64,000 nucleotides of DNA, from positions 2,509,001 to 2,573,000 of the forward strand of contig NZ_JACEGA010000001.1 of the NCBI RefSeq assembly GCF_014174405.1. The letters run 5' to 3'. Source of the DNA: Variimorphobacter saccharofermentans (lineage in GTDB: Bacteria > Bacillota > Clostridia > Lachnospirales > Lachnospiraceae). Of the stretch, positions 20,401 to 28,372 are shown one piece after another. A program made the translations under genes and the position numbers. The notes under the pieces were generated by a model. It was given only the letters and a program-made list of their open reading frames with translations, did no database searches and was not told the DNA's origin. Each line of letters opens with the position of its first letter. The first letter of the stretch is position 1.

Positions 20401-20476
20401 GTTATCCTCCATTCTTGTTATTACAATATTTAAATGATAAATTTTTACGAGTCCATTGAAGTACTGATTTCTTTGA

Positions 20477-22024
20477 TTACGATAAACCTAGTAGCTTAGC
20501 ACCTATGAAGGTTACTATACCGACAATCACCAAAAACAGTATAAAGTGTTTAATTGTGCCCTTTATTAGATCGCTTTCCTTTCCCTGTAAATTAACGGCA
20601 GCCACCGCTATTGCTATGTTTTGCGGAGAGATCATTTTAGCGGTTATAGCGCCCGCCGTATTCGATGCTGCAATCCATGCCTGATTAAAATTCAGGGCAT
20701 TTGCTGTTTCAACCTGAAGTCCTCCAAATAAAACACTTGCTGAAGTACCACTTCCTGTTACGAAAGTTCCAATCGCTCCCAGTATTGGAGCAAATAGCGG
20801 ATAGAAGGATCCGGTTACCGTAACAAATACGATTGAAATGGATGGAATCATTCCGCTATATCCCATAATCTTTGCTGTGGCCATTATGCAAACTATTGTA
20901 ATAATTGTTTTATACAATTGAATTACTGTTTTCCCAAAAATGTTAAATATCTCTTTTAGGCTGGCTCCCTGAATTTTACCACCAATAATTGCTGCAATAA
21001 TAATCCAAAGTCCTGGTGTAGCCAACCATGAAAATGTATAGGGATCTGCTCCTTCTCCTGAATAGATATTCACTGTTGTTTTAACACTAGCTAACAGCTC
21101 GTTAAGCGGTGGAATTATCTTTGAAGTTGACACTAAGAAGATAAATATCAGTATGAACGGGCTCCAGGCAACTAGTGCCTCCTTCCCTGATACTCCTTTT
21201 TTATCGATCTCACCTAAACGAAATTCCGGATCAATTTCTTTTTGTCCAAATGTCTTTGCCGCCCAAATGGTGCATAACATGGAGCATACAGAACCTATTA
21301 CCACAGGAAGCTCCGCACCAAGGAATTTCGATACGACATACTCTGTAACCAGAAATGACATACCTGATATGAATGTTATTAACCAGATCCCTTTCAAAGC
21401 CTTTTTACCTTTCCCGGTCAGTAATACTAGGATAAACGGTGTCAGCACAATCAGGGGAGCCAATATAATAACGGTATTCGTTGATAATCCGATTACCTCC
21501 AGACCGGTTATCTTCGCAAGTGTTGTTGTCGGAATACCGATGGAACCAAAAGCGGTCGGAGTAGCATTGGCAATGAGACAAACGATGGCAGCAAATACCG
21601 GATTGAAACCCAATCCCCATAGCATACTGGCAGGAATAGCAACCGCTGTTCCGAATCCAGCCATACCTTCCATAAAGCCACCGAAACCCCAGGCAATAAT
21701 TAATACCAATACTCTTTTATCGTTTGTAACACCGGCTAACATTCTTTTGATGACTTCCATCTTCCCGGTATGAACACATACGTTATAGGTAAAAATAGCT
21801 GCTATAATTACAATAATGATTGGCCAGAGTGCCAATGCAGCTCCTTCCACTATTGCAGTTATGCTGTTGCCGATGGGCATTTTCCATACAATAACTGCAA
21901 GAGCATATGCTATTACCAATGCAATCGTACATGCTTTGAACCCGGGAAGCTTCATGAAGGTCAGCGCTACTATTAACCAGATAATCGGAAGTAATGCTAA
22001 AATAAATTCAAGTACCATTTCCAT
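20477..22024 (-). CDS. lctP: L-lactate permease
   Basis: This 515-residue polytopic membrane protein of the LctP/LldP family imports lactate with protons. Long hydrophobic segments cover most of the length, and family patterns such as GGFMEGMAGFGTAVAIP, ATPTAFGSIGIPTTT and GTFVTGSGTSASVLFGGLQ are visible. The ATG at 22024 has an AGAGGAG box 6 bases upstream. It is the first gene of the permease-EtfB-EtfA-lactate dehydrogenase operon. Its untranslated leader is long (about 540 bases from the best promoter) and carries the R1 repeat copy B and a second GntR operator. Confidence 0.95.
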   Translation of the reverse strand: MEMVLEFILALLPIIWLIVALTFMKLPGFKACTIALVIAYALAVIVWKMPIGNSITAIVEGAALALWPIIIVIIAAIFTYNVCVHTGKMEVIKRMLAGVTNDKRVLVLIIAWGFGGFMEGMAGFGTAVAIPASMLWGLGFNPVFAAIVCLIANATPTAFGSIGIPTTTLAKITGLEVIGLSTNTVIILAPLIVLTPFILVLLTGKGKKALKGIWLITFISGMSFLVTEYVVSKFLGAELPVVIGSVCSMLCTIWAAKTFGQKEIDPEFRLGEIDKKGVSGKEALVAWSPFILIFIFLVSTSKIIPPLNELLASVKTTVNIYSGEGADPYTFSWLATPGLWIIIAAIIGGKIQGASLKEIFNIFGKTVIQLYKTIITIVCIMATAKIMGYSGMIPSISIVFVTVTGSFYPLFAPILGAIGTFVTGSGTSASVLFGGLQVETANALNFNQAWIAASNTAGAITAKMISPQNIAIAVAAVNLQGKESDLIKGTIKHFILFLVIVGIVTFIGAKLLGLS

Positions 22025-22056
22025 AGTAAGCTCCTCTCTTTGATTCAAATTCATTT

Positions 22057-22205
22057 AGGCAATTGCGAAACTCTGAAGATATCTTCATTGTGTATACAGC
22101 ATATACATATTCCTGCGCAAACCCGCTCCTTCCGCTATGGTTTGCTTCGGAACATGAATCCACTGTATACACAATGGCAACTAATATTAAGTTTCGCAAT
22201 TACTT
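22057..22205. repeat. R1 palindromic MITE-like element, copy B
   Basis: This is a 149-bp copy of the R1 element, inverted relative to copy A at 6305. The ends AGGCAATTGCGAAAC and GTTTCGCAATTACTT are inverted repeats (13 of 15 match). The 40-bp centre 22117-22156 is the exact reverse complement of 6354-6393. It ends 32 bases before the lctP start codon, inside the predicted operon leader. Confidence 0.85.
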
Positions 22206-22291
22206 GAGTCTAATTCTAAAAAAATCTTGTTGTCAGTTTATTTTCTTTTGTATGAATAACTATTTTTGTTATAATTTAACTTATATTACTT

Positions 22292-22306
22292 ATTGGTACT
22301 ACCAAT
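22292..22306. promoter_or_regulatory. GntR-family operator, distal site
   Basis: ATTGGTACTACCAAT is a perfect palindrome of the TGGTnnnACCA type bound by FadR/LldR/PdhR-like GntR regulators. It lies inside the predicted lct leader, 270 bases before lctP. A plus-strand TTGTAT-16-TATAAT pair (22248-22275) lies just beside it. The rest of the leader (22307-22540) holds an ACGTAGTTGTTGT/ACAACAACGTA-type hairpin at about 22417-22453 and otherwise no gene that I recognise. Confidence 0.65.
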
Positions 22307-22544
22307 TTGAGCGCAAAAAAGGAACTGTAGCAAAATGGATCAACAGAATTTGAAAAGGACTTACCTACATTCAAGTAGAAGTACACATTATTGATTTTGA
22401 ATGCCTCCGATTAACGTAGTTGTTGTCATTATTTAAATCACAACAACGTATTCTTCCAACATCGTATTATTGTAAGTCTTAACCTCTGCATATCCATTCT
22501 GCAACAGCCCCTTCTATGTTCGCTCTGTGATTTGTCTCGGTAAT

Positions 22545-22596
22545 TGGTAGGACCAGTTTGTAAATTTATTATACCTTGCCTAGCAAAAAAGGTCAA
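22545..22596 (-). promoter_or_regulatory. lct operon promoter and proximal GntR operator
   Basis: On the minus strand TTGACC (22591-22596) and TATAAT (22568-22573) are 17 bases apart. The palindrome TGGTAGGACCA (22545-22555) begins just after the predicted start of transcription, a position expected to block polymerase. The regulator encoded immediately upstream is the likely ligand-responsive repressor. Confidence 0.8.
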
Positions 22597-22648
22597 CAAA
22601 TGTCACCTTTTTCACAATCATTCCGTCACTTTGTACAATAGGGGTGTC

Positions 22649-23359
22649 TTATTTCATTGAATTCGTATGATATTCCTTTAGCTTTTCGTCAATTGTACCA
22701 AAATGATTATTAATCGCCTCATATGCTAATTCTTTATCCCGATTGACAATACTCATTACCATATCATTATGAGCTTTCATTAGTCTCTCTCTACTATCCT
22801 CTTCGCTTAATATTTCTTTTCTTAGGTCGTATATGAATTTATCAAGTAAATCGGACAGGGCCTGTAGGATGTCAAATATCAAAACATTTCTCGACGCTTT
22901 TGCAATGGTGTAATGTAATTTCTTATCCAAAATGATATTATTTTCCTCTGTTTGCTTTTCCAATAACGTAATAATCCGCTTCAGTTCTTCAATTTCCTGA
23001 TCTGATATATGATCAATCGCAAGCCATATTGCCTGCATTTCAAGTCCTCGCCGTAGCTGGCTGATTTGATTGTAATCAATCTTATTTAGTAAAAACATCA
23101 TGGATATGGACTCTACCAGATTATTTTCAAAATTACCAATCAGATAATTACCGGCACCCTGCTGACTGGATATTACTCCCATGATATCCAATGTCCGTAT
23201 TGCTTCTCTCACCGAGTTCCTACTGATGCCAAGCCTCTCAGACAACTCCCGCTCTGCAGGCAGTTTGCTTCCAATTTGTAACGCTCCGGTTTGTATTTGC
23301 TCCTTGATATAATCAATAACCTTTGTGTAAGATTTCTTCTGAATGCCGATATCGTTCAT
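22649..23359 (-). CDS. GntR family regulator, FadR/LldR subgroup, likely lactate operon repressor
   Basis: This 236-residue protein has an N-terminal winged helix (about residues 8-75; ERELSERLGISRNSVREAIRTLDIMGVI) and an all-helical FCD ligand-binding domain (about 90-225) with the His residues that usually hold a metal. Such proteins sense carboxylates such as lactate. The gene ends 53 bases upstream of the lct promoter and is read in the same direction. Two TGGTnnnACCA sites in the intergenic region fit its family. The ATG at 23359 is preceded by AAGGAGAG. Confidence 0.9.
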   Translation of the reverse strand: MNDIGIQKKSYTKVIDYIKEQIQTGALQIGSKLPAERELSERLGISRNSVREAIRTLDIMGVISSQQGAGNYLIGNFENNLVESISMMFLLNKIDYNQISQLRRGLEMQAIWLAIDHISDQEIEELKRIITLLEKQTEENNIILDKKLHYTIAKASRNVLIFDILQALSDLLDKFIYDLRKEILSEEDSRERLMKAHNDMVMSIVNRDKELAYEAINNHFGTIDEKLKEYHTNSMK

Positions 23360-23428
23360 TAAGTCTCTCCTTGTCTCCATTCTCTTTCAGAATTATCACT
23401 ATAATATTAGCACTGAATATGATTGATT

Positions 23429-23842
23429 TCATTTTATTTGCGTAATTGAAAGATTTACTTTATAGTTACCGTACTTGAGTATTCTATCCAATAACTCTAC
23501 TAACTCCTCTTGATTCGAAGTATGTACCTTCAATAGATAGCAGCCTTCCCCACTTACCCGATGAGCCTCATCTACGATTGTGTTCGCCTTGAGGAAATCA
23601 TGAAAGGCATTATGATCCGTTGTTTTCATATAGACTGTTATAAATGCGGTTACATCAATCCCCAATTTTTGGAGATCCAGTTTAATTGTATAACCTTCAA
23701 TCACACCTAATTTCTCCATGCGGTCAATTCTATTCTTCACTGCCTGTCCGGTCAGATGTACCTGTTCTCCTATCTCCTGCCACTGCATTCTTGAGTTACT
23801 TAAGAGTAGCTCTAATATTTTCAAATCTGTTTGATCAAGCAT
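23429..23842 (-). CDS. Lrp/AsnC family transcription regulator
   Basis: This 137-residue protein has an N-terminal helix-turn-helix (LDQTDLKILELLLSNSRMQW, then GQAVKNRIDRMEKLGVIEGY) and a C-terminal RAM ligand domain of about 70 residues. The length is close to usual. It is divergent from the truncated metallo-hydrolase at 24000, which was probably its target. An imperfect TA-rich palindrome at about 23939-23975 lies in the shared promoter region and may be its operator. The ribosome binding site AAAGGAT is about 11 bases from the ATG. Confidence 0.9.
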   Translation of the reverse strand: MLDQTDLKILELLLSNSRMQWQEIGEQVHLTGQAVKNRIDRMEKLGVIEGYTIKLDLQKLGIDVTAFITVYMKTTDHNAFHDFLKANTIVDEAHRVSGEGCYLLKVHTSNQEELVELLDRILKYGNYKVNLSITQIK

Positions 23843-23999
23843 AACTCAAAAATCCTTTCACCATTCAAGTGTTAATCCCATAATTATTTATCGAATCAAG
23901 TGACTTTTCGACTATACTTGGGATAAATCAACTACTGTATTAGTAATAATATCGTTTGCCTCGTTATTATTAGTATAGTAAAGAAATGGAGGAAAAACA

Positions 24000-24212
24000 A
24001 TGAAAATTACACACATTCGTCATGCAACCTTCCTTTTACAGATCGGAGGGAAAAAAATCCTGGTAGACCCTATGCTAAATAATAAGGGGACTTATCGAGC
24101 AGTCGAAAAAGTCCCTAATACGAATATGAATCCTCTTGTTGAATTACCTGTTACCATTGAAACCCTCTCACAAGATTATAGAACACTTTTAGCTCAGCTT
24201 TTCTTTCTATAG
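24000..24212 (+). pseudogene. Truncated metallo-beta-lactamase-fold hydrolase (N-terminal fragment)
   Basis: The first 55 or so codons (MKITHIRHATFLLQIGGKKI, then LVDPMLNNKGTY) match the N-terminus of UlaG-like metallo-beta-lactamase-fold hydrolases of roughly 250 residues. The reading then changes to unrelated residues and stops after 70 codons, so the metal-binding HxHxDH motif is missing. A good GGAGG site precedes it. The downstream break region has short palindromes (CTTTCTATAGAAAG at 24203-24216 and CTAAGAACTTAG at 24255-24266) and a repeated TTAGCTCA, which hint at a deletion scar. It is probably non-functional. Confidence 0.75.
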
Positions 24213-24271
24213 AAAGTAAGTTCTTATTTACACCTTGTATGGCGCCCTCAAAAACTAAGAACTTAGCTCAA

Positions 24272-24841
24272 TTAACATTCCAGCATTTTGATCATCAGAA
24301 GTCTTATTGCTTGTTCTTTTGCTTTTATGTTCTTTTCATCCTGGTCATGAAGTACTGCACTGATTCCATAGAGTAAAAAGTCAGTTAATAAGCCAATGTC
24401 AACTTCAGGTAGAGCGATTTCTCCTCGTAGAATGCGTTCCTTTAGTAAATCGCAAAAAACAGGTTTTAATGTTAACAATGTTTGCTGATGCAGTAATGTT
24501 AGCATTTGCTTATTAACTGCCCCACGGTTCATATGTGCATATTCATATAACGAGTCTTCCAAATCTGAAAATACAAGCTCCATTAATTCTAAAATAGGAG
24601 TCTTATTTTCCTTTGCTATTAGATTTTTAACCTTATTAATGTACTGCTTATTGTATTGCTCCAGTACTTCATGAAAAATCTCTTCTTTCGAAGAAAAGTG
24701 ATGATAAAACATACCAATCTCACCCTTCGCCTCTCCTACGATGGAGCGAATCGAGGTTTTATGATATCCCTGCTGTAAAAACTGACGAAATGCTATCTCA
24801 ATTAATTCTTGCTTTCTCAACTCAGGTTGCATTCGGGCCAT
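24272..24841 (-). CDS. TetR family regulator
   Basis: This 189-residue regulator has an N-terminal TetR helix-turn-helix (KTSIRSIVGEAKGEIGMFYHHFSSKEEIF, about residues 25-55) and a helical ligand domain. It lies 7 bases after the nitrilase gene and is translated from an AAAGGAT box at the end of that gene, so both are one operon. Two identical-armed palindromes upstream of the nitrilase are the likely operators, which implies autoregulation. Confidence 0.92.
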   Translation of the reverse strand: MARMQPELRKQELIEIAFRQFLQQGYHKTSIRSIVGEAKGEIGMFYHHFSSKEEIFHEVLEQYNKQYINKVKNLIAKENKTPILELMELVFSDLEDSLYEYAHMNRGAVNKQMLTLLHQQTLLTLKPVFCDLLKERILRGEIALPEVDIGLLTDFLLYGISAVLHDQDEKNIKAKEQAIRLLMIKMLEC

Positions 24842-24848
24842 TACTTTC

Positions 24849-25802
24849 TTATCCTTTCCGTAATGTATTTAAATACAAAACATGTTCTTTATTATAGCTG
24901 CGTATTCCCTTTCTGACCACCATAGGTAGTACGACATATCGAAACAATGCATTGCCCGGATGGAGCCACTTTTTATGATAAACAGTAGGTACTACCGGAG
25001 TCATAGAGTTGGGACCTATGGTAATGGCAGATACTTCATATCCTTCTTCACTGCCCATTTTAGAAACGATCTCACCCTCTGCATTCGTAACTAATGAACC
25101 ACCCATGAGACAGAAATTCTGATTATAGCTTTTCACACCGAGGCCTCCCATAAATTCTGGAAATGTCCCTACTGCATTAGCAAAAATCGTAGGTACTCTC
25201 AAATAGTTGGAATAGGATGCCGCAACCGTATAAGGTTGTTCTTCAAATAACTGCCGGTCACTCTCCGATATTTGTGTGTTAGATTTGTAAGGTGCGGGGC
25301 TCGCATGTGGCATCAGCATAAAATCAATGTTCGCACTTTTCATTCTATTAAGTCTGTCAATATTATGGTTATCGGCACATATTCCTATCCCAATTCTACC
25401 GATATCCGTATCAATGTATGTATCACCCTTACTGCGCTTAAAGCAATAGGCTTCTGCATCTTCTTTCCGTATTATACCACATATTTTTCCTTGTGGATTG
25501 CTTAGCAGGTATGAATTATAAAAATCCTTACCATCTGTCTCAATAAATCCTGCTCCAATATATATTCCTAATTGTGCAGAAAGCTCACACGCCCATTGCG
25601 CTGTCTTTCCATCTGCTGGTTCCGCATACTGCCAAATTGATTGGTTCGGAATATACCCGCATCCAGAAAGCTCCGGAAGAACAGCAATACTTATGCCTTG
25701 ATCAGCAGCCCGTGTAATCAAAGCTGTTGCCTTATCGTATCCTGCCATCTGATTTTCATAATAATTCTTTAACTGGATGATAGCAACCTTTATTATTTTC
25801 AT
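24849..25802 (-). CDS. Carbon-nitrogen hydrolase (nitrilase superfamily)
   Basis: This 317-residue cytoplasmic amidase or nitrilase-like enzyme shows the Glu-Lys-Cys catalytic triad: E44 in VLPELSGCGY, K113 in IIRKEDAEAY and C142 in GIGICADNH. The substrate is unknown. The ATG at 25802 follows AAGGAGGA. It is the first gene of a two-gene unit with the TetR regulator, so its expression is probably induced by a ligand of that regulator. About 50 C-terminal residues extend beyond the usual nitrilase core. Confidence 0.88.
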   Translation of the reverse strand: MKIIKVAIIQLKNYYENQMAGYDKATALITRAADQGISIAVLPELSGCGYIPNQSIWQYAEPADGKTAQWACELSAQLGIYIGAGFIETDGKDFYNSYLLSNPQGKICGIIRKEDAEAYCFKRSKGDTYIDTDIGRIGIGICADNHNIDRLNRMKSANIDFMLMPHASPAPYKSNTQISESDRQLFEEQPYTVAASYSNYLRVPTIFANAVGTFPEFMGGLGVKSYNQNFCLMGGSLVTNAEGEIVSKMGSEEGYEVSAITIGPNSMTPVVPTVYHKKWLHPGNALFRYVVLPMVVRKGIRSYNKEHVLYLNTLRKG

Positions 25803-25817
25803 ATGAAATCCTCCTTT

Positions 25818-25861
25818 ACAGAACATTGTTCTGTAATAATTTTAACAGAACAACGTTCTGT
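25818..25861. promoter_or_regulatory. Twin TetR operators upstream of the nitrilase
   Basis: ACAGAACATTGTTCTGT (25818-25834) and ACAGAACAACGTTCTGT (25845-25861) share identical 7-base arms ACAGAAC and GTTCTGT and are centred 27 bases apart. The second lies in the spacer of a TCGACA-18-TAAAAT promoter read on the minus strand; the first abuts the ribosome binding site. Confidence 0.85.
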
Positions 25862-25915
25862 ATGTCGATTACTTTTTATCAGATGGATTGACCGGTGCAG
25901 GTTAGCCACCTATAC

Positions 25916-25949
25916 CTATAGGACACTACCAGAGATTAGTATCCTATAG
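25916..25949. repeat. Short inverted repeat
   Basis: CTATAGGA (25916-25923) and TCCTATAG (25942-25949) form a perfect 8-bp stem with an 18-base loop between the TetR operators and R2 copy 1. The role is unknown. Confidence 0.5.
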
Positions 25950-25958
25950 AATAGTAAA

Positions 25959-26151
25959 AGGTGCTGTTGCATAATATACGTGCAGGGAATATGACTTACC
26001 ATAATGCACTGTCGGAAGAACAGATTGTTGATTTTATATGGATAAGGCGAACTTTTTGTCCGCCTGAGACATATAAAATCAGCAATGTGTTACTTCCGTC
26101 TGTGTGTGAGGTAAGTCATATTCCCTGCACGTATATTATGCAACAGCACCT
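25959..26151. repeat. R2 palindromic MITE-like element, copy 1
   Basis: This 193-bp element has perfect 42-bp inverted ends (25959-26000 and 26110-26151) beginning AGGTGCTGTTGCATAATATA. The palindrome continues imperfectly to a small central loop. Its inner core (ACTTACC, CTGTCGGAAGAACA, then CTTCCGTCTGTGTGTGAGGT) recurs at 37108 and 40995. No reading frame of note is inside. It fills most of the gap between the nitrilase promoter and the nucleotidyltransferase gene. Confidence 0.9.
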
Positions 26152-26202
26152 ATACTAATATCGTCTCAACCTTCTAAATCAGCTTAATAGTTTCCCTATA
26201 AA

Positions 26203-26988
26203 TTAAATGTCAGCTATGGGAACCGCTCCATCCACCCAATTTAGTTGATTGTCCATCATAAACTGCTCCGTCCAATGTCTGTCCAGGGTATACCAATTAT
26301 GGAAATTTATTATACATTGATATAGTGCTTCTACGGATGCACTGTCTTTGTGCTCAACTACTTGATTAATTATCTGGATCAATTGATCAGGTTTCTTCTC
26401 CACAGATTCCAATACCCTTATAAACCATTTATAAGAAGGATATAATGTTTCATTATAGGTCAGTATAAGTCGACCAGCAAACAAAATATAATTTGAGAGA
26501 CAATAATCCATAAGGAATTTATTCTTTTTTCTCAATCCCTCATAGTAATACCATTTCCATGTTTCAAATTGTGCATAAAATTTATTCATATTCTCCTGTT
26601 TATTTTCAACGGGATAACGGGAGGCATCCCTGATTAGCTGCTCCAAATTGTCAATTTCAGAATATGAAATAAAAGCACCTTGGAAAGCAAATTTTGCTGG
26701 TTCACTACCATATTCGGCAACCTTTTTCATATAATCTACGCTGGTACATTTTCCATCGATATATCCGCCCTCATAAGCACAGGATTCCGTCTCATAATAG
26801 AATGCTCTATTCTCTTTGAGTGCTTTTTGATAATCCTCGTCGGATAGAACGATCATGATATCGATGTCTGAATCTTCACTGGCATATCCATGGGCGATTG
26901 AGCCGCCAATAATAATACCAAGAACATCGTCTCTTACTTTAAGCTTGTTTGTTATAGTCTCAATTGCTAATTGATGATGTTTCAGCAT
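26203..26988 (-). CDS. Nucleotidyltransferase-fold protein
   Basis: This 261-residue protein has the polymerase-beta-like nucleotidyltransferase signature near residue 28: GGSIAHGYASEDSDIDIMIV, which gives the GGS and DxD residues. The C-terminal two-thirds is helical with many aromatic residues (YAQFETWKWYYYEGLRKKN). This looks like the fold of antibiotic nucleotidyltransferases and related uncharacterised proteins, but no substrate can be assigned. AGGGAGAATT precedes the ATG. It lies 30 bases downstream of the aldo/keto reductase-ferredoxin gene and likely shares its transcript. Confidence 0.8.
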   Translation of the reverse strand: MLKHHQLAIETITNKLKVRDDVLGIIIGGSIAHGYASEDSDIDIMIVLSDEDYQKALKENRAFYYETESCAYEGGYIDGKCTSVDYMKKVAEYGSEPAKFAFQGAFISYSEIDNLEQLIRDASRYPVENKQENMNKFYAQFETWKWYYYEGLRKKNKFLMDYCLSNYILFAGRLILTYNETLYPSYKWFIRVLESVEKKPDQLIQIINQVVEHKDSASVEALYQCIINFHNWYTLDRHWTEQFMMDNQLNWVDGAVPIADI

Positions 26989-27018
26989 ACAATTCTCCCT
27001 TCCATGTCCTAAATTAGT

Positions 27019-28164
27019 CTACGCCTGAAACAGTTGAGCCGCCTTTTCCATCCTTTCGGCTATGGATACTCCAAAGGGGCATCGCGTCTCACAGGCTTGA
27101 CAACCGATACAGTCCGATGCATTGGCTGAAAGACTCGTATAATGAGCTCTAACTGTGGCTGGAATCTCCTCTTGCATTAGTGCCAAATCATATAGTTTAT
27201 TCACCATTGCAATATCTATATTGGATGGACATGGTGCACAATGACCACAATAGGTACATTGACCGGAATATGAATGGTAAGGTGCATTTGCAAGTACTGT
27301 TGCATAATCCTTCTCTTCCTCAGTAGCAGTTTCATATGCAACCGCTGCATCTACATGTTCCGGTGTGCTGAAGCCAGTCATAACAGCTGCAACAGCTGGA
27401 CGCGTCAGTGCATAATGAAGGCACTGAACTGGAGTTAATGCCACTCCAAATGGAGAATTCTCTGCACTAAACAACCTTCCTCCTGCGTATGCCTTCATTA
27501 CAGTGATGCCCACATTCTCCCGTTCGCATATCTGATAGAGTTCTTCTCGTTCCGGCGCAATCCCTTTTAGTTCCTCATTATAATGTTCACTAAAGAGAAG
27601 ATTGATATCTTCGGATGCCGGAAGCATATCGAATGCCGGATTCAGACTAAATAAAATCATTTCTATTTCTCCGCTCAATGCTGCTAACTTTCCAACAACC
27701 GGATTATGAGTACTGAGTCCGATATGATGGATTTTGCCATTTCTCTTTAGCTCTCTGACATATTCCATGAATTCTCCACTTAAAATACGATGAAACTCTG
27801 CTGCCTCATCCACAAAATGAATCATTCCTAAATCTATGTAATCCGTCTGAAGTCGGCTTAATAAATCTTCAAAAGCCTCCTTCACTATTTCCAAATCACG
27901 CGTTTTTACGTATTGACCATTCTGCCAGGTAGAACCGATATGTCCCTGAATAATCCATTTGTCCCGATTCCCGGCAATCGCTACACCAATATTGGAGCGT
28001 ACATTTGGTTCAGACATCCAACAATCCAAAATATTAATTCCATATGCTTCACTACGATCAATCACTGCCTTTACTTCTGCTGCACTTTGTCGTTCCAGCC
28101 ATTCGCCTCCAAGTCCAATTTCACTTACAAGTAGCCCTGTCCTACCCAACATCCTGTACCTCAT
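27019..28164 (-). CDS. Aldo/keto reductase-like protein fused to a ferredoxin domain
   Basis: This 381-residue protein has an aldo/keto reductase barrel (about residues 1-290) followed by a C-terminal Fe-S part with CTYCGHCAPCP and CIGCQACETRCP. Proteins with this layout are known (COG1453-type). In the barrel, D47 and H116 of the tetrad are in place, but the Tyr loop reads DCWMSEPN and the Lys strand reads IIQGHIG, so the catalytic Tyr and Lys seem to be missing. It may have a different redox chemistry, with electrons from the Fe-S clusters, or be non-catalytic. The ribosome binding site is GAGGAG. Confidence 0.82.
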   Translation of the reverse strand: MRYRMLGRTGLLVSEIGLGGEWLERQSAAEVKAVIDRSEAYGINILDCWMSEPNVRSNIGVAIAGNRDKWIIQGHIGSTWQNGQYVKTRDLEIVKEAFEDLLSRLQTDYIDLGMIHFVDEAAEFHRILSGEFMEYVRELKRNGKIHHIGLSTHNPVVGKLAALSGEIEMILFSLNPAFDMLPASEDINLLFSEHYNEELKGIAPEREELYQICERENVGITVMKAYAGGRLFSAENSPFGVALTPVQCLHYALTRPAVAAVMTGFSTPEHVDAAVAYETATEEEKDYATVLANAPYHSYSGQCTYCGHCAPCPSNIDIAMVNKLYDLALMQEEIPATVRAHYTSLSANASDCIGCQACETRCPFGVSIAERMEKAAQLFQA

Positions 28165-28313
28165 ATTTCTACTCCTCTCCGTATCTGAATAATCTCTGAA
28201 CGTAATAAACGATTGTCTAATTATTATACCAATATCCTCCTGTCATAGCAATGAAATATTGGAAGATATATTCAAATACGAACGATGCAAAGAAGCTTTC
28301 TATCATAAATAAA

Positions 28314-28364
28314 AATGGAGAAAATATGAACGGTCCATAATAGACATTTCATCTTTTCTCCATT
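28314..28364 (-). terminator. Rho-independent terminator after the nitroreductase gene
   Basis: AATGGAGAAAA (28314-28324) and TTTTCTCCATT (28354-28364) form an 11-bp stem followed on the minus strand by TTTATTTATG. It closes the operon that ends with the nitroreductase gene. Confidence 0.85.
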
Positions 28365-28372
28365 CTATATTC

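Noticed and set aside
21153..21773. Plus-strand open frame of 206 codons opposite lctP
   Set aside because: Long antisense frames are common opposite membrane protein genes; no start signal or recognisable domain is present.
25937..26170. Possible CRISPR-like repeat
   Set aside because: The repeated units are the two arms of one palindrome (R2), not spaced direct repeats. No cas genes are in the window.
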